From contig DBPP01000046.1 of the NCBI GenBank assembly GCA_002305575.1, positions 1 through 37,671 on the forward strand: a DNA stretch of 37,671 bases, in the 5' to 3' direction. Shown here piece after piece: positions 14,416 to 23,272 of the stretch. The position numbers and the translations under genes were made by a program. The first letter of the stretch is position 1; each line of letters starts with the position of its first letter. The notes beneath the pieces are model-generated. The model searched no databases. It was not told where the DNA came from and saw only the letters and a list, made by a program, of their open reading frames with translations. Source of the DNA: Ruminococcaceae bacterium UBA1417. Its GTDB lineage: Bacteria; Bacillota; Clostridia; Oscillospirales; Acutalibacteraceae.

Positions 14416-16407
14416 TTACCCGAGACGCCCAAACTCCTTTTCAAGTGTTTTTTTCTTGAGCATTACATAAATCGGCCGCCCGTGCGGGCAGTAGCGCACA
14501 TCGGGATTCTGCTCAAGCCGTTCGGCAAGCGCAATCAACTCCTCCTTGCGCGAAGCGTTCCCGCCCTTGATCGCCGCACGGCAGGCAATGTTGTGGTACA
14601 GCCAATCCATGTGTTCGGTTGTGATGTCGGATTTATTCTGCTCAAGATACCCCGCCATTTCAAGCACCGAGTTTTCAATATCTGCGCCGTTCAGGTTAAG
14701 CGGTGCGGAGCGAACCAGTACCGTACCGCTGCCGAAATCCTCCACATCAAAGCCGGCATCAGAAAACGCCTGTAAATTTGCGAGAACGGCGGTATATTCA
14801 TTTTTATCCAGCGTGACGGTTACCGGAGTCAACAGGGTTTGGGCCGCAGCCTCCCCTTTTTGACTTTTTAGTGCCTCGTAAAGCAGTCGCTCGTGCGCGG
14901 CGTGCTTGTCTATGAACATCAACGTGTCCTTGTCATATTCCACGATGATATAGGTGTCAAAAGCTTCGCCGAGAACACGGCGCACCGGCGGCGCTTCCAT
15001 TTGCGTCGGCCGCTCGGCTTCCGATTCTTCCTCTTCTGCCGCAGACGGCACGGACGGCGCGCACGCCTCCGGCGACTTCACCGCCGTTTGAACGGCCCGT
15101 GTCTTTTCGTTCGGCACCGGGCACACTGAAAGCGTCGGCTGCGGCTCGTGATCCAGAATTTGTTCGATTGTACTCTGGAATTTCGGCGGTTCCGATGTAA
15201 AGCCTGCAGGCGCGCTATCTGACAAAACGAGCGGCTGCCCGCTTTCCTCTATCCGTACCGGTGCCGGTGAGAATCGCTGCACCGAGGTAACTTCTGTCTG
15301 CTGAAGCGATCTTCTGGGCGATTCGAGATGCGTTTGCACCGGCTTTTCTGTGAAATCCGGCTTATAGGGATTGGCGAGCGGTTTCTGGCGGAACGCAAGA
15401 TCGATCGCCTTCGTATCCCGACTTGCGGTTACAGCCGACTTGACGCCATGATACACCGCATCAAAAATAGGCCGTTCCTGAACAAAACGTACTTCCAGTT
15501 TGGCCGGGTGTACGTTGACATCTACAACCTCGGCCGGGAGCTCCAAATGCAGGACGCACGCCGGGAATTTTCCCACCATGATCGAGCCCTTATACGCTTC
15601 TTCCAACGCGACGACAGCTGTGCGGCTGCGCACAAAGCGACCGTTGATGAAGAAATTCTGCATGCTGCGGTTTGGCCGGCTGCCCAGCGGTGAAGAAACG
15701 CATCCATGTACATGGATGCCGCCGAGCGTGTAGTCCACCGGCAGCAGATTTGCAGAAAACGCTTTGCCGAAGACCGCATAAATGGCGGACGTCAGCTTTC
15801 CGTCTCCCGGCGTGTGCAGCGTCTCCTTGCCGTCACGAATCAGGCGGAAGGAAATTTCCGGGTGGGACAGCTCAATTTTATCCATCAAACCCGCGACGGC
15901 ATTGCCCTCCGACGTATCCTTTTTGAGGAATTTCATGCGGGCCGGCACATTGTAGAAAATGTCCCTTACCGTGATCGTCGTGCCGGCAGGGCATCCGGCG
16001 TCCTCGATCTCCATCGCCGCGCCGCCGCTCACGGCGTAGTGCGTACCGATCTCACTTTCCGGCGTCCGCGTGATCAGGTCGACGTGTGCGACCGCAGAAA
16101 TGGAGGCAAGCGCCTCGCCGCGGAAGCCAAGCGTCAGGATCGCATCGAGGTCCTCCTTTTCATGCACCTTGCTTGTGGCATGGCGCAAAAAGGCCGTTGC
16201 AACGTCTTCACGAGCAATGCCGCACCCGTTATCGGTCACACGCATATAGGAAATGCCGCCGCGGCGGATCTCTACCGTCACGACGGACGCACCGGCGTCG
16301 ATAGAATTCTCCACAAGTTCCTTGATGACCGAAGACGGTCGTTCCACGACCTCACCGGCCGCAATCAGTTCCGCCACATGGGGATCCAACACTTGAATTT
16401 TCGCCAT
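14416..16407 (-). CDS. mutL: DNA mismatch repair protein MutL (endonuclease type)
   Basis: A 663-residue GHKL ATPase that couples MutS recognition to strand incision. The N-terminal ATPase domain shows ELVENSIDAG and RVTDNGCGI; FRGEALASI lies further on. The disordered linker (about 340-470) is Pro/Glu-rich. The C-terminal domain has DKHAAHERLLYE, matching DQHAxxExxxxE with Lys in place of Gln, plus YCPHGRP, so it is predicted to be a nicking endonuclease, as expected without MutH. I chose ATG 16407 because GGGAGGTG lies just upstream and MAKIQVLDPHVAELIAAGEV is the family N-terminus. It follows mutS after a 44-base gap. Confidence 0.95.
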   Translation of the reverse strand: MAKIQVLDPHVAELIAAGEVVERPSSVIKELVENSIDAGASVVTVEIRRGGISYMRVTDNGCGIAREDVATAFLRHATSKVHEKEDLDAILTLGFRGEALASISAVAHVDLITRTPESEIGTHYAVSGGAAMEIEDAGCPAGTTITVRDIFYNVPARMKFLKKDTSEGNAVAGLMDKIELSHPEISFRLIRDGKETLHTPGDGKLTSAIYAVFGKAFSANLLPVDYTLGGIHVHGCVSSPLGSRPNRSMQNFFINGRFVRSRTAVVALEEAYKGSIMVGKFPACVLHLELPAEVVDVNVHPAKLEVRFVQERPIFDAVYHGVKSAVTASRDTKAIDLAFRQKPLANPYKPDFTEKPVQTHLESPRRSLQQTEVTSVQRFSPAPVRIEESGQPLVLSDSAPAGFTSEPPKFQSTIEQILDHEPQPTLSVCPVPNEKTRAVQTAVKSPEACAPSVPSAAEEEESEAERPTQMEAPPVRRVLGEAFDTYIIVEYDKDTLMFIDKHAAHERLLYEALKSQKGEAAAQTLLTPVTVTLDKNEYTAVLANLQAFSDAGFDVEDFGSGTVLVRSAPLNLNGADIENSVLEMAGYLEQNKSDITTEHMDWLYHNIACRAAIKGGNASRKEELIALAERLEQNPDVRYCPHGRPIYVMLKKKTLEKEFGRLG

Positions 16408-16451
16408 GGCCTGCACCTCCCTTTCCTTTTTCATTTAATGTAAACCCACAA

Positions 16452-19072
16452 TCAATCCTTGAGCATGTTGGCCAGCTCGAACAACAAGTTCATCGATTCG
16501 ATCGGCGTCAATGTATTGACGTCCACCGCCTTGAGCCGACGCAACACTTCTCCATCCTTCGTCAGCATCGTGAGCTGAATCGGCTCCTCCCGCCTTGCCG
16601 GCGCGGCATTTTTCGGCACGGTGATCGCTTCGCCGCTCTCAAGACTCTGCAAGACCTGCTTAGCGCGCCGCACAATCTTATCCGGTACACCGGCAAGCTT
16701 CGCCACCTCGATGCCGAAACTGTCGTCTGCACCACCGCGCACGATTCGGCGCAGGAACGTGATTTCATCGCCGCGTTTTTTCACAGCAATGCTGTAGTTC
16801 TGTACGCCGGGCAGCAAGTCTTCGAGCTCCGTCAGCTCGTGGTAGTGCGTCGCAAAAAGTGTTTTCGCGCCGCAAAGCTTTTTGTCATGCACGTACTCGA
16901 TGACGGCGCGGGCTATGCTCATGCCGTCGAAGGTCGACGTGCCGCGGCCAATTTCATCGAGGATCAGAAGGCTGTCCTTCGTTGCGTTTTTGAGAATATC
17001 GGCTACCTCAGCCATTTCCACCATAAAGGTAGACTGTCCCGCCGCAAGGTCGTCCGACGCACCCACACGCGTGTAGATGCCGTCCACAATACCAATTTCC
17101 GCCGAGGCCGCCGGCACAAAGCAGCCGATCTGCGCCATGATGACGATGACGGCCACCTGCCGCATATAGGTAGATTTGCCGGCCATGTTTGGGCCGGTGA
17201 TAATCGAGACCCGGTTTTGATTCGGATCCATATCGAGGTCATTCGGCACAAATGGCGCGCTGCCGCCGAGCAGCAGCTCGACAACCGGGTGCCGACTGTC
17301 CTTCAGGTAGATGCGCCCGTTCATTGTGATTGTCGGGCGCGTGTAGTCGTTTTTCATGGAAACCGTCGCAAACGAAGCCAACACGTCAATCTGGGCAACC
17401 GCCTTGGCCGTCTCCTGAATGCGCGTGAGCTGATCGGCAATCCGATGGCGCACTTCTTCAAACAGCTTTGACTCCATGGAAATCGACTTATCGTGTGCGC
17501 CGAGAATACGGTTCTCAAGCTCTTTGAGTTCCTGCGTGATGTACCGTTCCCCGTTCGCAAGCGTCTGTTTCCGGATGTAATGCTCCGGCGTTTTATCCTT
17601 ATATGCGTTGGAAACTTCCAGGTAGTACCCAAAAACGCGGTTAAACCCGACGCGCAGCTTGGGGATACCGGTCGCAGCGCGTTCACGCGCTTCCAGCTCG
17701 GCAATCAGCTGCTTGCCGTTGGTCATATCGTTTTTTACCGCATCCAACTCCGCATTGTATCCCTCGCGGATAATCCCGCCCTCGCGAATGGTGTGGGGCG
17801 GCTCCTCCACGATGGCTTTATCAATCAGAGCGCAAATGTCTTCAAGCGGATCCAACTGCCGCTCGAGCGTGCGAAGCTGGGTTGCCTCGCATTGCGCGAC
17901 AAGCGTTTTGAGCTGTGGCAATCGCGTCAGTGCCGACCACAGCGAACGCAGATCCTTGCCGTTGACCGAACCGTACACAACGCGCGTCATGATGCGCTCG
18001 AGATCGAAAATACCGGAAAGGCTTTCCGTAATCGAATCGAGCAACGGCCGGTTGTCCACGAGTTCGGCCACGGCGTTCTGGCGCAACGTGATTTTTGCCG
18101 GACTCAGCAAGGGCTGCTCAAGCCATGTACGGATGAGACGCTTACCCATGGCGGTCTTTGTTTTGTCGAGCACCCACAAGAGTGAGCCCCGGCGCTCCTT
18201 GTTGCGCATGGTCTCCAAAAGCTCCAGATTGCGGCGCGTATTGAGGTCCAGCCGCATGAATTTGGCTTCCGTGTAGACATTGATCTCTTCCATGCGCTCG
18301 AGGCCGGTGATCTGGGTGCGCTTCAGATAATCGAGCAGCGCGCCGAGTGCTAGGACAATTTCCCGCTGCTCGAGCACTGCCGAACGCTCCAGCACGTCCG
18401 CGCGAAACTGCGCGCGGACAGCTTCTTCGCAAAGATCCGGCACGTAGACATTAAAATCCATGCACTCCAGCGAAGAAGAAAGCTTTTCGGAGATGAATTC
18501 GCCAACACTCGCAAAATCGGAGAATTCCGGATTGATCAGAATCTCGCGTGGTGAAAAGCGAGACAGCTCGTTGATCACGAGCTGCGCAAGCCTTTCCGTA
18601 TTCGGCGCTGTCAAAGTTGTCGCATCAAGCTCGCCAGTAGAAATATCTGCAAAGCAGACGCCGATATTCTCACCGAAATAATAGATGGATGCAATGTAAT
18701 TGTTTTTGGCTTCGTCAAGCATGCTGCTTTCCATGACGGTGCCCGGCGTGATCACGCGGATCACACTGCGTTTGACAATCCCCTTTGCGAGTGCCGGGTC
18801 TTCCATCTGTTCGCAGATCGCAACCTTATACCCCTTGGCCACGAGGCGCGCGATATACGTTTCCGCGCTGTGAAACGGCACGCCGCACATGGGCGCGCGC
18901 TCCGCCTGGCCGCAGTCTCGCCCGGTAAGTGTCAGCTCCAGCTCGCGCGATACGGTCTTCGCATCGTTGAAAAACATTTCATAGAAATCTCCGAGGCGAA
19001 AAAAAGGATCGTGTTCGGATACTTTTCCTTTACCTCGAAGTACTGCTTCATCATTGGGGAATAATCAGCCAT
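16452..19072 (-). CDS. mutS: DNA mismatch recognition protein MutS, with a one-base frameshift near the N-terminus
   Basis: Nearly complete MutS. ATG 19072, with a GGAG site, opens MADYSPMMKQYFEVKEKYPN, continues to TILFF, then leaves frame and stops after about 45 codons. The remaining 841 residues are open from 18977 in the neighbouring frame and include the connector, lever and clamp domains, Walker A (TGPNMAGKST) and DEIGRGTSTFDG. The frames join at a run of seven T on the coding strand (A at 18999-19005). One extra base, or a -1 ribosomal slip, would restore ILFFRLGDFYEMFF, the exact family sequence, and give an 873-residue protein. Reinitiation at ATG 18977 would lose the mismatch-contacting Phe and Glu of F-Y-E. 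A sequencing error in the homopolymer is the simplest cause; a real mutation is possible. Confidence 0.9.
18999..19005 (-). other. Homopolymer at the mutS frameshift point
   Basis: Seven A on the plus strand (seven T on the coding strand) inside codons for Leu-Phe-Phe. Eight would keep mutS in frame. The run also fits a U-UUU-UUU slippery sequence; a -1 slip there yields the conserved protein. Confidence 0.85.
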
Positions 19073-19118
19073 GCCTGCTCTCCATCTCTATTCGTTTCAC
19101 CTTCACACCGTCTTCCGC

Positions 19119-19529
19119 TCAGTGGCAGCCACCGCCGCAGGACGAGCAATTGCCGCCACAACCGCAGGAGTCGCAATCGCAGGAATCGGGGTCTTCGCCG
19201 TCGGCGCTCATTGTAATGATTGTCGTTACACGCTGGACGAGTGCGTCCAGTTCGTTCTTCGCCGCATTGTACGCCGCCATGTTCGGGTTCTGCATGATCT
19301 CGGCATAAATGGCGCGCAGTTCATCGTTGTATTTGCGCAGCACATCCTCGCTGCGGTCTTCCTTCTGTGCCTCGTTATTGATCGCCATGCGCTTGAGATT
19401 GAATTCGCCGATCATATTCTGCAGCGCTTCGTCCGCATCACACTGCTGGCTCGCGACATGCATCGCGAGGAAACGCTCGTCGTCCTGAATCTTTTTGCCA
19501 AGGTCTCTGGCCAGTTCGATAATATCCAT
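19119..19529 (-). CDS. YlbF/YmcA (RicA/RicF)-family protein with Cys-rich tail
   Basis: A 136-residue, mostly helical protein of the Com_YlbF family (about residues 1-110), which in Bacillus forms the RicA-RicF-RicT complex that carries iron-sulfur clusters and promotes RNase Y processing, competence and sporulation. The C-terminal 20 residues hold seven Cys and a final His (SCDCDSCGCGGNCSSCGGGC), a likely metal or Fe-S site. The position between miaB and mutS matches ymcA(ricA) in Bacillus, but Cys-rich tails also occur in YlbF, so I leave the symbol blank. A separate promoter and an AGAAGGAG ribosome site precede it. Confidence 0.85.
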   Translation of the reverse strand: MDIIELARDLGKKIQDDERFLAMHVASQQCDADEALQNMIGEFNLKRMAINNEAQKEDRSEDVLRKYNDELRAIYAEIMQNPNMAAYNAAKNELDALVQRVTTIITMSADGEDPDSCDCDSCGCGGNCSSCGGGCH

Positions 19530-19591
19530 GTTGAAAACTCCTTCTGTAAATGTGTTTTTACTAAATCTGTCTATTGATTTTTTCTGGTTTC

Positions 19592-19621
19592 ATAATATGG
19601 GGAGAACACGGCGCAAAGCAA
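19592..19621 (-). promoter_or_regulatory. Candidate SigA promoter for ricA-mutS-mutL
   Basis: On the minus strand TTGCTT (19616-19621) and TATTAT (19592-19597) are 18 bases apart, about 65 bases before the YlbF/YmcA-family start. This would give a second entry point to the long operon after miaB. Confidence 0.5.
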
Positions 19622-19671
19622 GTGCAGCGCCGATCGCGATCCATTGAGCAAAACGCACTGCCTCCCGCGTC

Positions 19672-21090
19672 TCATCCTTCCGCTGGCGCGCCGTCATCCA
19701 TTCTTTCACCGCGCAGGATCCAATTGCGCGCTTCCTGAATGCGCACAGTCTGGAATGTACCGATCAGCGTGTCGTCGCCGGGGAACTCCACGATGATGCT
19801 GCTCTCGGTTCGACCGGAGAGCAGACCGTTCTTCGCATTGCGTTCCTCCACGAGCACGCGCTCGGTATCCCCCACCATTTCGGCACAGCGCCGGGCTGCG
19901 ATTTCCTCTTGCACCTTTAAAAGTTCCGAGAACCATCGGGTTTTCTCCTTGTACGGCACGGGATCCTCCATAGTGGCAGCCTTGGTGCCGGGACGGGAAG
20001 AAAAGATAAACGTGAAGAGCGACGTAAATTCCACCGCGCGGATCAGGCTCAGCGTATCGCAGAATTCCTCATACGTTTCGCCCGGAAAGCCCACGATGAT
20101 GTCGGAAGTCAGGGACAGATCAGGCATTTTTTCCTTCGCGTAGGCGATGAGGTCCAGATATTTTTCGCGGTCGTAGCGGCGGTTCATCGCCTGCAAAACA
20201 CGGTTGTTGCCGGACTGAAACGGCAGGTGAATGTGGTGGCAGATGTGACGGCTCTGCGCGATTGTATCAAACAATTCGTGTGTCGCGTCCTTCGGATGCG
20301 AGGTCATAAAGCGCAGCCGGTAATCGCCGTCAATGGCGTCGATCCTGCGCAGCAGCTCCGAAAAATTGATTTTTTCCTCGAGCCCCTTGCCGTAGGAATT
20401 GACGTTCTGCCCGAGCAATGTGATCTCCTTATAGCCCTGCTCGATCAGTGCGCGGCACTCTTCGACAATGGCATCGGGGTGCCGGCTTTTTTCCCGACCG
20501 CGCACATAAGGCACAATGCAGTACGAACAGAAATTGTCGCAGCCATACATGACCGTAACCCACGCGCGGGCGGTGCCGTCTCGCCGGACGGGTAAGCCTT
20601 CCACAATTTGCTTGGACTCCTGTCCGCGCAGGAAAACGCGTTTTGAGTCCGTAACCGCCGTATAAATCATTTCCGGCAAACGATGAATGACATGCGTACC
20701 AAACACGATGTTTACAAACGGAAATGTCGTTCGGATACGCTCCGCCACGCGTTCCTGCTCCATCATGCAGCCACATACAGCGATCAGCACTGAAGGATTG
20801 CGCCGCTTGACGTTTTTCAGCGCACCGATATTTCCATACACACGGTCCTCCGCGTGCTCGCGAATCGCGCAGGTGTTGAGCAGAATAAAATCCGCTTCGT
20901 TTTCGTCATCCGTAAAGCTGAAACCCATTTCGGCCAGCATACCCTTGATCTTTTCGCCGTCCGCCACATTTTGCTGGCATCCGTAGGTGCGCACAAAGGC
21001 TTTCGGCTCTGGCCCCATGGCGCGCACGCGCATAATTTCCGCGACATCCGCCGCATACAGCTTCTGTTTTTGCAGTTCCGCCACGGGCAT
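19672..21090 (-). CDS. miaB: tRNA-2-methylthio-N6-dimethylallyladenosine synthase MiaB
   Basis: A 472-residue radical-SAM methylthiotransferase that adds the 2-methylthio group to i6A37 of tRNA. The N-terminal UPF0004 domain has its three cluster Cys in RTYGCQQNVADGE, NTCAIREHA and VCGCMMEQ. The radical-SAM CxxxCxxC is in GCDNFCSYCIVPYVRGREKS. A C-terminal TRAM domain follows (about 400-465). The ORF runs upstream to 21231, but ATG 21090 has GAGAAGGA five bases before it and a candidate promoter lies between the two starts. It precedes the RicA-like gene, as ymcB precedes ymcA in Bacillus. Confidence 0.96.
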   Translation of the reverse strand: MPVAELQKQKLYAADVAEIMRVRAMGPEPKAFVRTYGCQQNVADGEKIKGMLAEMGFSFTDDENEADFILLNTCAIREHAEDRVYGNIGALKNVKRRNPSVLIAVCGCMMEQERVAERIRTTFPFVNIVFGTHVIHRLPEMIYTAVTDSKRVFLRGQESKQIVEGLPVRRDGTARAWVTVMYGCDNFCSYCIVPYVRGREKSRHPDAIVEECRALIEQGYKEITLLGQNVNSYGKGLEEKINFSELLRRIDAIDGDYRLRFMTSHPKDATHELFDTIAQSRHICHHIHLPFQSGNNRVLQAMNRRYDREKYLDLIAYAKEKMPDLSLTSDIIVGFPGETYEEFCDTLSLIRAVEFTSLFTFIFSSRPGTKAATMEDPVPYKEKTRWFSELLKVQEEIAARRCAEMVGDTERVLVEERNAKNGLLSGRTESSIIVEFPGDDTLIGTFQTVRIQEARNWILRGERMDDGAPAEG

Positions 21091-21146
21091 GATTTCCTTC
21101 TCGTTCAAAAGATATTTCTCCTTATACAAAATCAGACATATATTGT

Positions 21147-21175
21147 AGAATAGCACAAATGGGCAAAAACCGCAA
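21147..21175 (-). promoter_or_regulatory. Candidate SigA promoter for miaB and the long operon
   Basis: On the minus strand TTGCGG (21170-21175) and TATTCT (21147-21152) are 17 bases apart, giving a leader of roughly 50 bases to ATG 21090. The -35 sequence TTGCGG recurs in the tepA promoter. Confidence 0.5.
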
Positions 21176-21244
21176 GGTCTTTGCATGAAATTTAAAGTTT
21201 CGTCCACATTTTGTGCTATGCCGCAGACCATACCGGAAACACGC

Positions 21245-21272
21245 GGAAGGCGGCCCCGAAAGACCGCCTTCC
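21245..21272 (-). terminator. Terminator hairpin after galK
   Basis: A perfect nine-base GC-rich stem, GGAAGGCGG/CCGCCTTCC, encloses a ten-base loop 19 bases beyond the galK stop. The T-tract on the minus strand is poor (GCGTGTTTCC), so termination may be partial. Confidence 0.6.
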
Positions 21273-21290
21273 CTATCCGCAGATTCCGTT

Positions 21291-22538
21291 TTAAAGCGTT
21301 ACCCGTGTGCCGCCTACGCCGCGCACCGAAAGTACGTAGCAGGCGCCGGCACCAAACACAGCTTCCATCTCCGCCCGGAAGGATTCGAGCATATCGAGCG
21401 GAACATACGCCTGTACCGTACCGGCAAAGCCGCCGCCGTGCACGCGGTATGCGCCGCGTCCGTCCAGCAGCCGCGCAATGAGCGCAAGAGCGAGCGAAAG
21501 CCCCTGCTCCGCCGGATTCACCACCGCGAAAACATTTTGCAAATTCATGGCCGAGGAACGCCCCGATGCGATTACGAGTTGCTTAAATGCTTCAAAATCC
21601 CCCTTTTTCAGCGCGGCAACTTCAGCATCCACAATCCGGTTGTCCTGGAAGAAATGGATCGCGCGCAAAATGGCCCGGTCGCCCACCTTGCCGCGCAGCA
21701 CCGGAATGGCCGCAAAAAACTGCTTTTCATCGACTTCTCGCAGCACCGAAGCCCCCAACGCCGCCGCCACCGCCTTCATTTCCGCCGGTACAGCCGCGTA
21801 TTCTCCGGTCAAATCGGCATGATTTCCGCCTGTATCGATGACGCAAAGCGCGTAGCCATACTTTTCAAGATCGAAATCGATCTTTTCAATTTTCGGCGCT
21901 GCGGGATCGGCGAAGTCCATCGTTGTAAAACCGCCGACGCTCGCTGCCATCTGATCCAAGAGGCCGGAAGGCTTGCCGAAATACTCGTTTTCGGCATACT
22001 TGGAAATCTGAGCCGCTTCTACAGGATCGATCGCATCCGCATTGTACAGATGCGAAAGGATCGTAACCACAAGCACCTCGAAAGCCGCCGAGCTGGAAAG
22101 CCCGGAGCCCTTGAGCACACGCGAAGCCGTCACCGCATCGAATCCGCCGACTTTGTAGCCGAGCGCCGAAAGTCGCGCGCATATGCCGCGAATTAAGGAG
22201 GCGGAACGCTCCCTTTCCTCTTCCTTCACCGCCAAGTCTGCCGTATCGACCGTATCCATCGGATAACCGGCAGACTTCAGACGAATCACGCCGTCCCCCG
22301 TTTTGCGCACCGCAGCGATCACATCCAGATTGACGGCGGCAGCAAGCACCTTGCCGTTGTTGTGGTCGGTGTGATTGCCGCCCACTTCGGTGCGACCCGG
22401 TGCGCTGAAATACAAAAGCCCGTCGGTTGCGCCGAATGTCTCGGCAAACGCCGCGTCGAGTTCAGCATAGCGCGCACGCTGCATCTCAGCCTCTGCGCCA
22501 TAAAGCGTTTTCAGGTCCTGAATCATCACAATCACCAT
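21291..22538 (-). CDS. galK: Galactokinase GalK
   Basis: A 415-residue GHMP kinase that phosphorylates galactose at C1. The galactokinase signature appears as GRTEVGGNHTDHNNG (residues 48-62), the clostridial variant of GRVNLIGEHTDY, and the ATP-binding GHMP motif is GSGLSSSAAFEV. The C-terminal motif VHGGGFAGTVQAYV is present. Several starts are possible. ATG 22538 directly abuts AAAAAGGA, which is too close, so GTG 22529 or ATG 22526 may be the real start. With galE at 26.6 kb it supports Leloir galactose use, but no galT is in the window. Confidence 0.93.
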   Translation of the reverse strand: MVIVMIQDLKTLYGAEAEMQRARYAELDAAFAETFGATDGLLYFSAPGRTEVGGNHTDHNNGKVLAAAVNLDVIAAVRKTGDGVIRLKSAGYPMDTVDTADLAVKEEERERSASLIRGICARLSALGYKVGGFDAVTASRVLKGSGLSSSAAFEVLVVTILSHLYNADAIDPVEAAQISKYAENEYFGKPSGLLDQMAASVGGFTTMDFADPAAPKIEKIDFDLEKYGYALCVIDTGGNHADLTGEYAAVPAEMKAVAAALGASVLREVDEKQFFAAIPVLRGKVGDRAILRAIHFFQDNRIVDAEVAALKKGDFEAFKQLVIASGRSSAMNLQNVFAVVNPAEQGLSLALALIARLLDGRGAYRVHGGGFAGTVQAYVPLDMLESFRAEMEAVFGAGACYVLSVRGVGGTRVTL

Positions 22539-22567
22539 TCCTTTTTAGCCCGGCCTGCACCGGCCTG

Positions 22568-23227
22568 TCATTTTTTGAACATTTTGGTTTTATGTACCTT
22601 GGACTGGATAAACGGACGGAATTGTTCCTGCACCTCGATTGGCATATCCTCCTTGCGGAACACCATCGATTTGCCGTTGTCAAAATACAGGATGAAGCGT
22701 TTGCGGCTTTCGGACACACCAATCAGATGGTCATAGCTGACCTTAATGTGGTTGCCGTTTTTCATATTGACAACGCTGTGGGTAAGAAACGCCAGTGTCG
22801 TATCTGTGAGATGCAAGGACTTAGGGTTGTTCTTGCGGATTTTAGAGAGCCAGCGCTGGCATCGAATCACCACAATCAGCGTGATGGCCACGTACAGGAC
22901 AACCAGTGCGAATACGAAATTGCCCGAATAAAATTTGCCGTCCACAAAAGCAAAAAAGAGCGCGAAAACCAACGGTGTGAGGATAAAAGCCGGCAGAACC
23001 CATTTGTATCGCAGCAGCGTCGAATAGTAGATAAACGCCTTGTGGTCATCTTCGCCGATCTGGCTCGTGACGCGGAAATGCTCGACGTCCGGCTCCTTCT
23101 TTTCGGCTTTTTTAGCTGGCGTTTTGCCGGTCAGTTCTCGAATATACGCGTCAATATCCTCGTCGTTGTCCACTGCAGGTGCCGCGTCTTCAATTGCCTG
23201 TGTATTTTCCTTCATTTCTTCTTTCAT
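22568..23227 (-). CDS. YcxB-like two-helix membrane protein
   Basis: A 219-residue protein with an acidic and Lys-rich cytosolic N-terminus (about 1-65), two adjacent membrane helices (about 75-97 and 100-122), and a C-terminal domain ending in VSYDHLIGVSESRKRFILYFDNGKSMVFRKEDM. That layout, a helix pair then a small beta domain, matches the YcxB-like family, whose function is unknown. It lies between ligA and galK on the same strand, 45 bases after ligA, so it is probably co-transcribed. The start has AGGTGG about six bases upstream. Confidence 0.8.
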   Translation of the reverse strand: MKEEMKENTQAIEDAAPAVDNDEDIDAYIRELTGKTPAKKAEKKEPDVEHFRVTSQIGEDDHKAFIYYSTLLRYKWVLPAFILTPLVFALFFAFVDGKFYSGNFVFALVVLYVAITLIVVIRCQRWLSKIRKNNPKSLHLTDTTLAFLTHSVVNMKNGNHIKVSYDHLIGVSESRKRFILYFDNGKSMVFRKEDMPIEVQEQFRPFIQSKVHKTKMFKK

Positions 23228-23272
23228 ACTATACCACCTGTACCGGCGCAGATTTGCTCTGCGCCCCTTCCA

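Noticed and set aside
18977..19072. Programmed -1 frameshifting of mutS as the main explanation
   Set aside because: The slippery U-UUU-UUU is present, but recoding is not known for mutS and a homopolymer error is far more common. It is kept only as a possibility in the findings.
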